From an uncultured Bacillota bacterium (GTDB lineage: Bacteria > Bacillota > Clostridia > Christensenellales > UBA1242), in NCBI GenBank assembly GCA_900551705.1, contig URWY01000005.1:1-60803 (forward strand): a DNA stretch of 60,803 nucleotides, given 5' to 3'. The notes under the pieces were generated by a model, which was not told where the DNA came from, ran no database searches, and worked only from the letters and a program-made list of their open reading frames with translations. A program made the translations under genes and the position numbers. Shown piece by piece: positions 6,929 through 15,299 of the stretch; within the stretch, counting starts at the first letter, position 1; each line of letters begins with the position of its first letter.

Positions 6929-8942
6929 AATATTTACTGAACTGGCTGTTATACAAATTATAGTAGAAACCTTTTTGGGCGAGCAGTTGTTTGTGCGTGC
7001 CTTGTTCAATGATGTTACCTTTATTCATAACTAAAATTAGGTCAGACGAAACGATTGTTGAAAGTCTATGAGCGACAACAAAACTTGTTTTATTTTCCAT
7101 CATTTTATTGAAAGCTTCTTGAATCGCGAGTTCGGTTCTTGTATCGATGTTGCTTGTTGCTTCGTCCAAAATTAACATAGGTGGCTTTGAGAGCATCAAT
7201 CTTGCGATACAAATGAGTTGTTTTTGACCTTGCGACAAATTATCGCCGTTTTCATTGATGATTGTATCGTAGCCATTTGGCATAGTTTGAATAAAGTAAT
7301 CAACGCCGGCGAGCCGAGCCGCTTTTCTGACTTCCGCATCTGTGGCGTTTTCTTTGGAGTAGGCGATATTATCTCGAATTGATGCTGAGAACAGCCAAGT
7401 TTCTTGCAGCACCATGCCATATTGATTTCTCAAGCTTTTCCTTGTGACATCTTTGATAGGGTAGCCGCTGACAACAATCTGACCTTTATTGACATCGTAG
7501 AAACGCATGAGCAAATTGATAAGGGTGCTTTTGCCGCAACCGGTTGGCCCAACGATGGCAACTTTTTGTCCTTTTTTAATGTTTAAATTCAAGTTTTGAA
7601 TGAGTTTTTTATCTGCTGTATAGGAGAAATCAACATTTTCAAACACAACTTCGCCTGTGCAATGTTTAATGTCTGGCAATCCAGCGTCACTTGTTTCGTT
7701 TTCCATATCTAATATGTTGAAAACTCTTATTGCAGAAGCATAGGCTGCTTGAAGGTCTGCAAACACATCTGCAATATCGTTGAATGGACGCGTGTATTTG
7801 TTGGCGTAAGACAAGAAGATTGAAATATCGCCGACTGACATTTGACCTTTAATTGCGTAAATGCAACCCATGATTGCAACTGTGGCATAGAGCAAACCAT
7901 TGATAAATCTTGCGATTGGGGCAGAAAGGGTGGAGTAATACATGGCTTTTTGGTTCGCGTCTTTAAGTTTTAAATTTATTTCGTCAAATTTTTTAATTGA
8001 CCTATCTTCATACAAGAAACCTTTTACGATTTTTTGATTTCCGACCATTTCGACCATTGTTCCAGACAAGTCGCCAACGCATTTTGCTTGTTTTTTAAAC
8101 AATTTATGTGACAATTTTGCTATAACGGCAGCAACTATGATTGAAACTGGTGTTATGCCAATAATGATTAGGGCGATTGTGACATTTATTCTAACCATGA
8201 AGATGAGAGTTAAAACGATGGTTGCAAGGCAGTCAAAGAAAGTTGTTAAACCCATAACGAAACCATCTGTTATTAAGTCGACATCGTTAATCATACGACT
8301 TTGCAGGTCGCCATGGCTGGAATTGTCAATATATTTTAAAGGCACTTTGTTGAATTTTCTAAAAATGTCGTTATGCATTTGTTCTTCAACTTTGTATGCC
8401 ATTCCGTTTGCTACGCGAGATAGAAGCCATTTAAAAACGGCGAACCCAACAACGCAGATTGACAGGTAAATGATATATTTAATTATCATGTTAAACTGCA
8501 CTTGATCTGGGCCGACAATATAGTCAATTCCGCGGCCGATTAAGATAGGTATGAAAATTTCAAATACAGAGTTGATGATTGCAAACAAAACAGCAAGTGC
8601 GAGAAGATACCAATATTTTTTTAGGTAGCCAAGCGTTCTTAGAATTGTTGATTTTGCTTTTGGCTTTTTAATTCTAGCAACGCTTTCAATTCGTTTGGAG
8701 TTTGTATCTAAGATGATAGGTGAGTCGGTGAGTTTTTGCGCTTTTTCGTCTGATGAAACAAATGAAGGACTATTATTTAAAGTTGAAGGGACAATTGTTG
8801 GAATTGTAACTTCTTTCGCTGGCTGGACTTTTTCTGGGTTGTTAAAAGAAGGTTTCGGCAATGCAGCGATTGCTTTTTGCAATCTGCGAAACTCTTTTTC
8901 TTCAAATTTTGTCCTTTTGATTTTTTTGCTTTCTTTTTTCAC
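6927..8942 (-). CDS. ABC exporter half-transporter with the intact ATPase site
   Basis: A 671-residue type IV ABC exporter subunit. A charged, proline-rich cytoplasmic extension (about residues 1-95) precedes a six-helix membrane domain (about 105-400) and the nucleotide-binding domain. Walker A is GPTGCGKST, the signature is LSQGQ, Walker B is MLILDEATSNID with catalytic Glu, and the H-loop is AHRLST, so the catalytic set is complete. It starts with GTG after AAAGGA and lies 10 bp downstream of its partner gene. Together they make a heterodimeric drug or lipid exporter of the BmrC/BmrD or TM287/288 kind; the substrate is unknown. The N-terminal extension is unusual. Confidence 0.9.
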   Translation of the reverse strand: MKKESKKIKRTKFEEKEFRRLQKAIAALPKPSFNNPEKVQPAKEVTIPTIVPSTLNNSPSFVSSDEKAQKLTDSPIILDTNSKRIESVARIKKPKAKSTILRTLGYLKKYWYLLALAVLFAIINSVFEIFIPILIGRGIDYIVGPDQVQFNMIIKYIIYLSICVVGFAVFKWLLSRVANGMAYKVEEQMHNDIFRKFNKVPLKYIDNSSHGDLQSRMINDVDLITDGFVMGLTTFFDCLATIVLTLIFMVRINVTIALIIIGITPVSIIVAAVIAKLSHKLFKKQAKCVGDLSGTMVEMVGNQKIVKGFLYEDRSIKKFDEINLKLKDANQKAMYYSTLSAPIARFINGLLYATVAIMGCIYAIKGQMSVGDISIFLSYANKYTRPFNDIADVFADLQAAYASAIRVFNILDMENETSDAGLPDIKHCTGEVVFENVDFSYTADKKLIQNLNLNIKKGQKVAIVGPTGCGKSTLINLLMRFYDVNKGQIVVSGYPIKDVTRKSLRNQYGMVLQETWLFSASIRDNIAYSKENATDAEVRKAARLAGVDYFIQTMPNGYDTIINENGDNLSQGQKQLICIARLMLSKPPMLILDEATSNIDTRTELAIQEAFNKMMENKTSFVVAHRLSTIVSSDLILVMNKGNIIEQGTHKQLLAQKGFYYNLYNSQFSKY

Positions 8943-8952
8943 GACTTTTCCT

Positions 8953-10671
8953 TTATTTTGTTTGTGATAGATAGATATTTTTATACACTTCGCAATTTTC
9001 TAGAAGTTCTTTATGTTTTCCCATGCCAACAATATTGCCGTTATCCATAACGATGATTAAATTGGCATTTCTTACCGTATTTGCTCTTTGAGAAACCAAA
9101 ATAACGGTTGAGTTGATGTCATCTTTGATTGCTTTTCGTAGATTAGCATCGGTTGCGAAGTCTAGGGCAGAGGCACTGTCGTCCATGATTAAAATTTCAG
9201 GATCGCCAACAAGCGCCCTTGCAATAGTTAGCCTTTGCCTTTGACCACCAGAAAAGTTCTTTCCGCCTGCTTGAACCTTAAAGTTGTATTTTTCTGGCAA
9301 ATCTCTAACAAATTCTTCTGATTGCGAAATCTTGATTGCTTTTTGCATTTCTTCGATAGTCGCATCTGGTTTTCGCCAATGCAAGTTATCTTTTAAAGTG
9401 CCTTTAAACAAAACAGCTTTTTGTGGCACAATTCCGATTTTTCCACGAAGTTGTGCAAAACTATAATTTTTAACATTGATGCCGTCTATTAAAATTTGAC
9501 CTTGCGTGGCGTCATAAAACCTCGGAATTAAGTTGATGACACTGCTTTTTCCGCTGCCTGTTCCGCCAATTAAGCCGATTGTGTCGCCTGGGTATGCTTT
9601 GAAACTCAAATTTTTGACTGCCATTTTGGCAGAATTGGAATATGAAAAACTAACATTTTGAAATTCAATTTTTGGAACATCTGGTGAAGTTGTTGTTATG
9701 ATAAATTCATGATTTGTTTCTTCAACTGATGGTCGTGCGTCAAAAACTTCATTAATTCTGTTTGCGCAGTTAAACGCTTTAATAAACGCGATTATTAAGT
9801 TTGCTAGCGAAATAAGTGCTGCAGAGATTTGAAGAAGATAGTTAACAAATGCAATTATTTGACCTTGCGTAAGTGTTCCAACATTAACTTGAAGCCCACC
9901 AAACCACATAACAGCAATTATTGCAAAGTTGATAACTGTTGAGGTGATAGGGTTCATGAGAGATGAGATTGAAACCACTTTAATAGATGATTTTTTCAAC
10001 TTTTTCGCAGCGCCTGAAAACCTTTTTTCTTCATAATCTTGTTTGTTGAATGCTCTTACAACTCTTGCACCTTGCAAGTTTTCTCTTGTTATTTCTGAAA
10101 CTTTGTCTAAATTGTTTTGAGATTCGTTGTAAAGCGGTTCAGTTTTTTTCAATATGATAAACACAACAAAGAAAATTATCGGTGCAACAACCAAAAACAG
10201 GAGCGACAATTTGATATCAATAATCATTGCAATTATCGTTGAACCAAGAATTAAAAATGGTGTTCTCATAACTGTTCTTAAAAACATTCCAAGAGCAGTG
10301 TCAATTCTGGCGACATCGTGGGTTATACGATTGTTCAAGGTGGCTGTTCCGAATTTGTCTAATTCTGCATGAGAAAGAGTGTTTATATGTTCATACATAT
10401 TTTTTCTAATTTCATAACTTACGCCAGAGCATGCTTTTGCGGATAACTTTGCACATAAAACAGCACTGATAATTCCCACAACATTTAAAGCAACAACAAT
10501 AGCACCCCAAATTGCAATGTATCTAATATCGTGATTTTTAACACCAATATCAATCATATTTGACACAAGCAAAGGAATGGCAATATCTGTTATTGTCTCA
10601 AAAAACTTAAATATTGGGGCACAAACCATTTCTTTTTTGTAGCCCTTAAAAAATTTAAACAGTTTCTTCAA
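8953..10671 (-). CDS. ABC exporter half-transporter with a degenerate ATPase site
   Basis: A 572-residue partner of the downstream ABC gene. The six-helix membrane domain is followed by an ATPase domain with Walker A GGTGSGKSS and signature FSGGQ. The Walker B region reads IMDDSASALD, with Asp replacing the catalytic Glu, and the H-loop reads VSQRANT, with Gln replacing His. One non-hydrolytic site of this kind is known for heterodimeric exporters. The frame stays open to a TTG at 10725, but that TTG is the -35 box. TTG 10671 follows an AAGGA ribosome binding site and gives the usual N terminus. Confidence 0.9.
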   Translation of the reverse strand: MKKLFKFFKGYKKEMVCAPIFKFFETITDIAIPLLVSNMIDIGVKNHDIRYIAIWGAIVVALNVVGIISAVLCAKLSAKACSGVSYEIRKNMYEHINTLSHAELDKFGTATLNNRITHDVARIDTALGMFLRTVMRTPFLILGSTIIAMIIDIKLSLLFLVVAPIIFFVVFIILKKTEPLYNESQNNLDKVSEITRENLQGARVVRAFNKQDYEEKRFSGAAKKLKKSSIKVVSISSLMNPITSTVINFAIIAVMWFGGLQVNVGTLTQGQIIAFVNYLLQISAALISLANLIIAFIKAFNCANRINEVFDARPSVEETNHEFIITTTSPDVPKIEFQNVSFSYSNSAKMAVKNLSFKAYPGDTIGLIGGTGSGKSSVINLIPRFYDATQGQILIDGINVKNYSFAQLRGKIGIVPQKAVLFKGTLKDNLHWRKPDATIEEMQKAIKISQSEEFVRDLPEKYNFKVQAGGKNFSGGQRQRLTIARALVGDPEILIMDDSASALDFATDANLRKAIKDDINSTVILVSQRANTVRNANLIIVMDNGNIVGMGKHKELLENCEVYKNIYLSQTK

Positions 10672-10696
10672 ATAGGTTTTCCTTAATTTTAATTTG

Positions 10697-10725
10697 ATTA
10701 TATAAAATAATAAGCTATTTAACAA
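10697..10725 (-). promoter_or_regulatory. Sigma-A promoter of the ABC exporter operon
   Basis: On the minus strand TTGTTA (10725-10720), 17-bp spacer, TATAAT (10702-10697). Transcription would start near 10690, upstream of the TTG start at 10671. Confidence 0.75.
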
Positions 10726-10797
10726 ATAATTTTTAGTTATTATTACTAATTTTAAACATAATAGTTACAAGAAAAATTTTAAAAATTTTTCAAAAAA

Positions 10798-10824
10798 TTA
10801 GCACTCTACGCTTGACAGTGCTAA
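10798..10824 (+). promoter_or_regulatory. CIRCE operator (HrcA site)
   Basis: TTAGCACTC-N9-CAGTGCTAA matches the CIRCE consensus TTAGCACTC-N9-GAGTGCTAA with one mismatch. It overlaps the -35 box of the clpB promoter, so HrcA binding should block RNA polymerase. Confidence 0.92.
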
Positions 10825-10840
10825 CTTTTAGTATTATAAT
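10812..10840 (+). promoter_or_regulatory. Sigma-A promoter of clpB inside CIRCE
   Basis: TTGACA (10812-10817) lies partly in the CIRCE spacer; 17-bp spacer; TATAAT (10835-10840). Both hexamers are perfect. Confidence 0.9.
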
Positions 10841-10865
10841 ATCGCCGAAAAAGGAGGAAAAGACT

Positions 10866-13445
10866 ATGAATTACGAAAAAATTACACAAAAAAGTGCAGA
10901 ATGTTTGCAAAACGCTCAAAGAATTGCTTTGGAAAATGGCAACCAAGAAATTACATCTTTGCACATTTTAAATGCTTTAATAAACGATGACGAAGGTATA
11001 ATTTCTCAAATTTTAAGCGAATTAAAAGTAAATTTGGACAAATTGGAAAAGGATATAACAAATGAAATTGCCAATTTGCCAAAAATTCACCCATTAAATC
11101 AAGCATATTTTTCAAGCGAAACAGAGCAAATGTTAAATCTTGCACAAAATATTGCAAATCAAATGAAGGACGAATATGTTTCGGTTGAACATATCTTCAT
11201 TGCAATTTTGGAAAAAGGAGATAAAAAAACAAAGGATATTCTAAGCAGAAATAACATCAATCGAAATGATTTTATTAAAGAACTTGCAAGTGTTCGTGGG
11301 AACACGAATGTTACAACGGACAGCCCAGAAAGCACATACAATGCGCTCAAAAAATATGGCACGGACCTTGTTGAACTTGCTAGGAAAAATAAAATTGACC
11401 CAGTTATCGGCAGGGACAGCGAAATAAGAGATGCTATTATGATTTTGTCAAGAAAAACAAAAAACAACCCTGTTTTGATTGGTGAAGCGGGCGTTGGTAA
11501 AACTGCTATTGTTGAAGGGCTTGCACAAAGAATTGTAAACGGCGATGTCCCAACAAATTTGAAAAATAGAACTATTTTTTCACTTGATATGGGAGCACTT
11601 GTTTCAGGTGCAAAATATCGTGGCGAATTTGAAGAAAGGTTGAAATCAGTATTGAACGAAGTCAAAAAGAGCAATGGTAAAATCATTTTGTTTATTGATG
11701 AACTTCATACGATTGTTGGCGCTGGTAAAACCGAAGGTGCTATGGACGCGGGCAACTTGTTAAAACCTATGCTTGCAAGGGGCGAACTTCATTGCATTGG
11801 TGCAACAACTCTTAATGAATATCACAAATACATTGAAAAAGACCCAGCCCTTGAAAGAAGATTTCAAACTGTTATGGTTAAAGAACCAACAGTTGCCGAC
11901 ACCATTGCAATTTTGCGTGGTTTAAAAGAAAGATACGAACTCTATCATGGCGTTAAAATCAGCGATAGCGCATTAATAAATGCCGCAGTGCTTTCAAACA
12001 GATACATCACTGACAGATTTTTGCCAGATAAGGCGATTGACCTTGTTGATGAAGCCTGCGCGATAGTTAAAACTGAAATCGATTCTATGCCAACTGAAAT
12101 GGACGAAATTAGGCACAAGATGATTCAACTTCAAATTGAGGAAACAGCGCTTAAAAAAGAAACAGATAAACTTTCGCAAGCACATCTTGCCGAAATTCAA
12201 AAAGAACTTGCTGAGTTGCAATCAAAATTTAATGAAATGAGTGTAAAACTCAAAAAAGAAAAGGAAAATATCAATAAAGTTCAGTTGATAAAAGAACAAA
12301 TTTCGCAGGTTAATGCTCAAATTGAACAAGCACAAAGAGAGTATGATTTGAACAAGGCGGCGGAACTTAAATACACAAAGTTGATTGACTTACAAAAACA
12401 ACTCGCAGATGCTGAAAAACTTGTTGAAAGCGAAAAAAATGGCATTTTGCAAAGTAAAGTGACAGACGAAGAAATCAGACAAGTTGTTTCCAAATGGACA
12501 GGAATACCTGTTAACAGTTTGAAAGAAAGCGAAAGAGAGAAAATTCTTAAATTACCTGAAATTTTGCATAATCGTGTTGTTGGGCAAGACGAAGCCGTTC
12601 AAAAAGTTTCTGACGCAATTTTGCGTTCAAGAGCAGGTATTCAAGACCCTAACAGACCACTTGGTTCGTTCCTGTTCTTAGGCCCAACTGGCGTTGGTAA
12701 AACCGAACTTTCAAAAACTCTTTGCCAGGCATTATTTGATGATGAAAAAAACTTAATTAGGATTGATATGAGCGAATATATGGAAAAATTCTCGGTATCA
12801 AGACTTATTGGTGCGCCTCCAGGATATGTAGGCTATGAAGAGGGTGGTCAACTTACCGAAGCGGTTAGAAGAAAACCATATTCGGTTGTGTTGTTTGATG
12901 AGATAGAAAAAGCACACCCAGATGTATTTAACATTTTGCTTCAAATTTTGGACGATGGCAGAATTACAGACTCTCTTGGAAAAACTGTTGACTTCAAAAA
13001 CACAATCATAATTTTGACAAGCAATCTTGGTGCTGATGTTATCATGCAAAGCATTGAGAAAAATCACGAAATAACTGCCGAAACGCGTGAACAAATAAAA
13101 TCTATTTTGCAAGCGCATTTTAGACCAGAATTTTTGAATAGATTAGACGATATAATCATATTCCAACCACTTCAAAAAGCTCAAATTTCAAAAATTGTTG
13201 ATTTATTGCTTGAAAAACTTAATATTAGGCTTAAAGAAAAACAAATTTCGCTTAAAGTGACAGACAAAGCAAAAGAATTGATAATTGAAAACGGCTACGA
13301 TGAAGCGTATGGTGCTCGTCCACTTAAAAGATACATTCAAGATGCTGTTGAAACAGCAGTTGCAAGAAAAATTTTAAGTAACGATTTGTCCGCTGGTTCT
13401 GAGATTATAATTGACGCCGAAAACAACGAAATTGTTATTAAGTAA
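10866..13445 (+). CDS. clpB: ClpB disaggregase
   Basis: An 859-residue AAA+ chaperone that, with DnaK, extracts and refolds aggregated proteins after heat stress. Domains: Clp_N repeats (about 1-145); AAA-1 with Walker A GEAGVGKT and Walker B ILFIDELHT; a coiled-coil middle domain (about 400-530) that distinguishes ClpB from ClpC; AAA-2 with GPTGVGKT and VVLFDEIEKAHPDVFN; and a C-terminal D2-small domain. The long frame opens at a TTG at 10812, but that is the -35 box. ATG 10866 follows AGGAGG. Control by CIRCE/HrcA is expected. It ends in a terminator. Confidence 0.97.
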   Translation: MNYEKITQKSAECLQNAQRIALENGNQEITSLHILNALINDDEGIISQILSELKVNLDKLEKDITNEIANLPKIHPLNQAYFSSETEQMLNLAQNIANQMKDEYVSVEHIFIAILEKGDKKTKDILSRNNINRNDFIKELASVRGNTNVTTDSPESTYNALKKYGTDLVELARKNKIDPVIGRDSEIRDAIMILSRKTKNNPVLIGEAGVGKTAIVEGLAQRIVNGDVPTNLKNRTIFSLDMGALVSGAKYRGEFEERLKSVLNEVKKSNGKIILFIDELHTIVGAGKTEGAMDAGNLLKPMLARGELHCIGATTLNEYHKYIEKDPALERRFQTVMVKEPTVADTIAILRGLKERYELYHGVKISDSALINAAVLSNRYITDRFLPDKAIDLVDEACAIVKTEIDSMPTEMDEIRHKMIQLQIEETALKKETDKLSQAHLAEIQKELAELQSKFNEMSVKLKKEKENINKVQLIKEQISQVNAQIEQAQREYDLNKAAELKYTKLIDLQKQLADAEKLVESEKNGILQSKVTDEEIRQVVSKWTGIPVNSLKESEREKILKLPEILHNRVVGQDEAVQKVSDAILRSRAGIQDPNRPLGSFLFLGPTGVGKTELSKTLCQALFDDEKNLIRIDMSEYMEKFSVSRLIGAPPGYVGYEEGGQLTEAVRRKPYSVVLFDEIEKAHPDVFNILLQILDDGRITDSLGKTVDFKNTIIILTSNLGADVIMQSIEKNHEITAETREQIKSILQAHFRPEFLNRLDDIIIFQPLQKAQISKIVDLLLEKLNIRLKEKQISLKVTDKAKELIIENGYDEAYGARPLKRYIQDAVETAVARKILSNDLSAGSEIIIDAENNEIVIK

Positions 13446-13453
13446 AATAAAAC

Positions 13454-13482
13454 CCCACAGGATAAAAACTGTGGGATTTTTT
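13454..13482 (+). terminator. Terminator of clpB
   Basis: Stem CCCACAG/CTGTGGG with an 8-nt loop and a following T run. Confidence 0.85.
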
Positions 13483-13532
13483 ATTTGTTATTTTATGCTT
13501 TTTTGTTTGAGTTTAACTAGAAAAAATAAAAA

Positions 13533-13560
13533 TTGCTTTACTTATTATTTCTTTTATGTT
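13533..13560 (+). promoter_or_regulatory. Possible promoter of the ferredoxin operon
   Basis: TTGCTT (13533-13538), 16-bp spacer, TATGTT (13555-13560). A moderate match about 33 bp before the ferredoxin ATG. Confidence 0.45.
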
Positions 13561-13592
13561 AATATTTAGTCGACTTATAAGGAGAAGTGTTT

Positions 13593-13763
13593 ATGGTAGA
13601 CCAAAAAAAATGTATTGCTTGCGGTGCTTGCATCGAAATATGCCCAGTTGGAGCGATTAGTTGGGCAGCAAATGGGAAATCATCAATAGACCCAAAAAAA
13701 TGCATTAAATGCCACTCATGTGAAAGCATTTGCCCAGTTGAAGCAATTACTATTGAAGATTAA
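13593..13763 (+). CDS. 2[4Fe-4S] ferredoxin
   Basis: A 56-residue clostridial-type ferredoxin. Two cluster motifs are visible: CIACGACIEICPVGAI and CIKCHSCESICPVEAI, each CxxCxxCxxxCP, so it binds two [4Fe-4S] clusters and carries electrons in the cytoplasm. AAGGAG stands nine bases before the ATG. It is only 14 bp upstream of the Ppx-like gene and probably starts that operon. A ferredoxin leading a set of cell-envelope type genes is unexpected. Confidence 0.93.
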   Translation: MVDQKKCIACGACIEICPVGAISWAANGKSSIDPKKCIKCHSCESICPVEAITIED

Positions 13764-13777
13764 TTTGAGGAAAATTT

Positions 13778-15292
13778 ATGGAAAATAATTCAAAAAAAGC
13801 GATTATTGAACTTAGCGAAAATAAAATCACATTGGTTATTTTGGAAACAAAAGAGCCTTGTTTTTATAATGTAATTGATACTTATTCAGACAATATTGTA
13901 TTGGCGCAAGAAATTATCAATGAAAATTTGATAAGGCCAGTTGTTATAAAAGATGTTATGAAGATTTTAAAATCTTATAGAAAAATTTGTGATAATTTAG
14001 GAATTGTAAACATAACAATGTTTGCACCTAATTATTTTTCTAAGGCTAGAAATATAAAAAGCTTAACAGAAGAAATTTATAACACCTGCGGATTTGCAAT
14101 TAATATTTTATCACCAGAAGAACAATTGAAAAGTTTGTTTTGCGGTGCAGTTAATTGCACAGATTTAACAAAGGGTGTTTTCTTGCACATTGGCGAATAT
14201 GAAACATATATCGTTCAATTTAATAGAAGAAACATTTTAAATTCAATTTTATTGCCTTTCGGAACATATCCACTTGCAAAAATGCAAGAAGAAGGTGATA
14301 AAAACGAAGCCAACAAATATTTAGAAGACTTTGCAGCACAAATTAAAGAGATTCCATTCATTAATGATAAAGACCCAGAAACTCAATATTTAACAAACGG
14401 AGCATTGTTCTTAAATCTTGGCGTGCTTGCAAGAAAAGCCACAAGATATCCACTTGAACTTGCAAACAACTATGTTGTAACAAAAGAAACTTTTGACAAT
14501 GTTTACAATCTTGTCACAAACTTAGACTTAGATAAAACAAAGAAATTAAAAGGCATTTCAGAAGGCAGCGCAGATAAATTTGTTGCAGGGCTTCAACTTG
14601 CTAATATTTTCATGAATAGCCAAGAAGTTTCTCAATTTTCAATAAGTGAAGAAGGGCTTAGAGATGGTTATATGAATTTCTATATCATGCCAGAAGTTTT
14701 TGATAGACCTCTTAGCGAAATGTTTGTATACAGTTTAGAAAATATCAATGCTTTCTTCAAAGTTCCAAACTCAAATAACGAAAAAGTATATGAACTTGCA
14801 ATAAATGTGTTTAAACAATTAAAAGTTATTCACAAATTGCCTAGAAATTATATAAAACCGCTTAGAATTGCTGCTTATATGTATGATTGCGGCAAGAGAA
14901 TTTGCTATAACAACTATGTTAAAAATTCTTTCCCAATTATATTGAACTCAAAAATTAAGGGCGTTTCACAAAAAGATTTGCTCCTTGCCGCATTTGCTTG
15001 CACATTCCAAGAGTTAGACAATTTCAATCTAACAGAATGGGTTAAGTATTCAAGCATTGTCACAGAAGACGATTTAGATGCTATCAAGAAAATCGGCATC
15101 ATAATTAAACTTGCAGCAGCACTTGATTCAACAAAATCATCAGTTATTCAAGATTTGTCTTGCGACATTTTGGGTGATTCCATCATCATGAAAACAATTG
15201 TTGAAAAAGATGCAAGTTTTGAAATTGCAGAAGCAATGAAAGTAAATTCAAGTTTTAAAAAAGTATTTGTTAAATTTATTGAAGTAATTTAG
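13778..15292 (+). CDS. Degenerate Ppx/GppA-like protein (probable pseudo-phosphatase)
   Basis: A 504-residue protein with the layout of exopolyphosphatase/guanosine pentaphosphatase: an actin-like ASKHA N-terminal part (about 1-310) and a C-terminal HD-type helical part. Key motifs are eroded. The first phosphate loop reads IIELSENKITLVI instead of the usual DxGSNS form, the second reads FLHIGEYETYIV instead of DIGGGS, and the HD-like signature reads MYDCGKRICYNN instead of HDIG. The EE pair (LSPEEQLKSLFCGA) that includes the catalytic Glu in real enzymes is kept. It may bind nucleotide or polyphosphate without hydrolysis. It is seven bases upstream of the HtrA-like gene. Confidence 0.65.
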   Translation: MENNSKKAIIELSENKITLVILETKEPCFYNVIDTYSDNIVLAQEIINENLIRPVVIKDVMKILKSYRKICDNLGIVNITMFAPNYFSKARNIKSLTEEIYNTCGFAINILSPEEQLKSLFCGAVNCTDLTKGVFLHIGEYETYIVQFNRRNILNSILLPFGTYPLAKMQEEGDKNEANKYLEDFAAQIKEIPFINDKDPETQYLTNGALFLNLGVLARKATRYPLELANNYVVTKETFDNVYNLVTNLDLDKTKKLKGISEGSADKFVAGLQLANIFMNSQEVSQFSISEEGLRDGYMNFYIMPEVFDRPLSEMFVYSLENINAFFKVPNSNNEKVYELAINVFKQLKVIHKLPRNYIKPLRIAAYMYDCGKRICYNNYVKNSFPIILNSKIKGVSQKDLLLAAFACTFQELDNFNLTEWVKYSSIVTEDDLDAIKKIGIIIKLAAALDSTKSSVIQDLSCDILGDSIIMKTIVEKDASFEIAEAMKVNSSFKKVFVKFIEVI

Positions 15293-15299
15293 GGGAATT

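Noticed and set aside
10046..11686. Antisense frames in the ABC and clpB genes
   Set aside because: The sense strands encode complete conserved proteins; the antisense products match no family.
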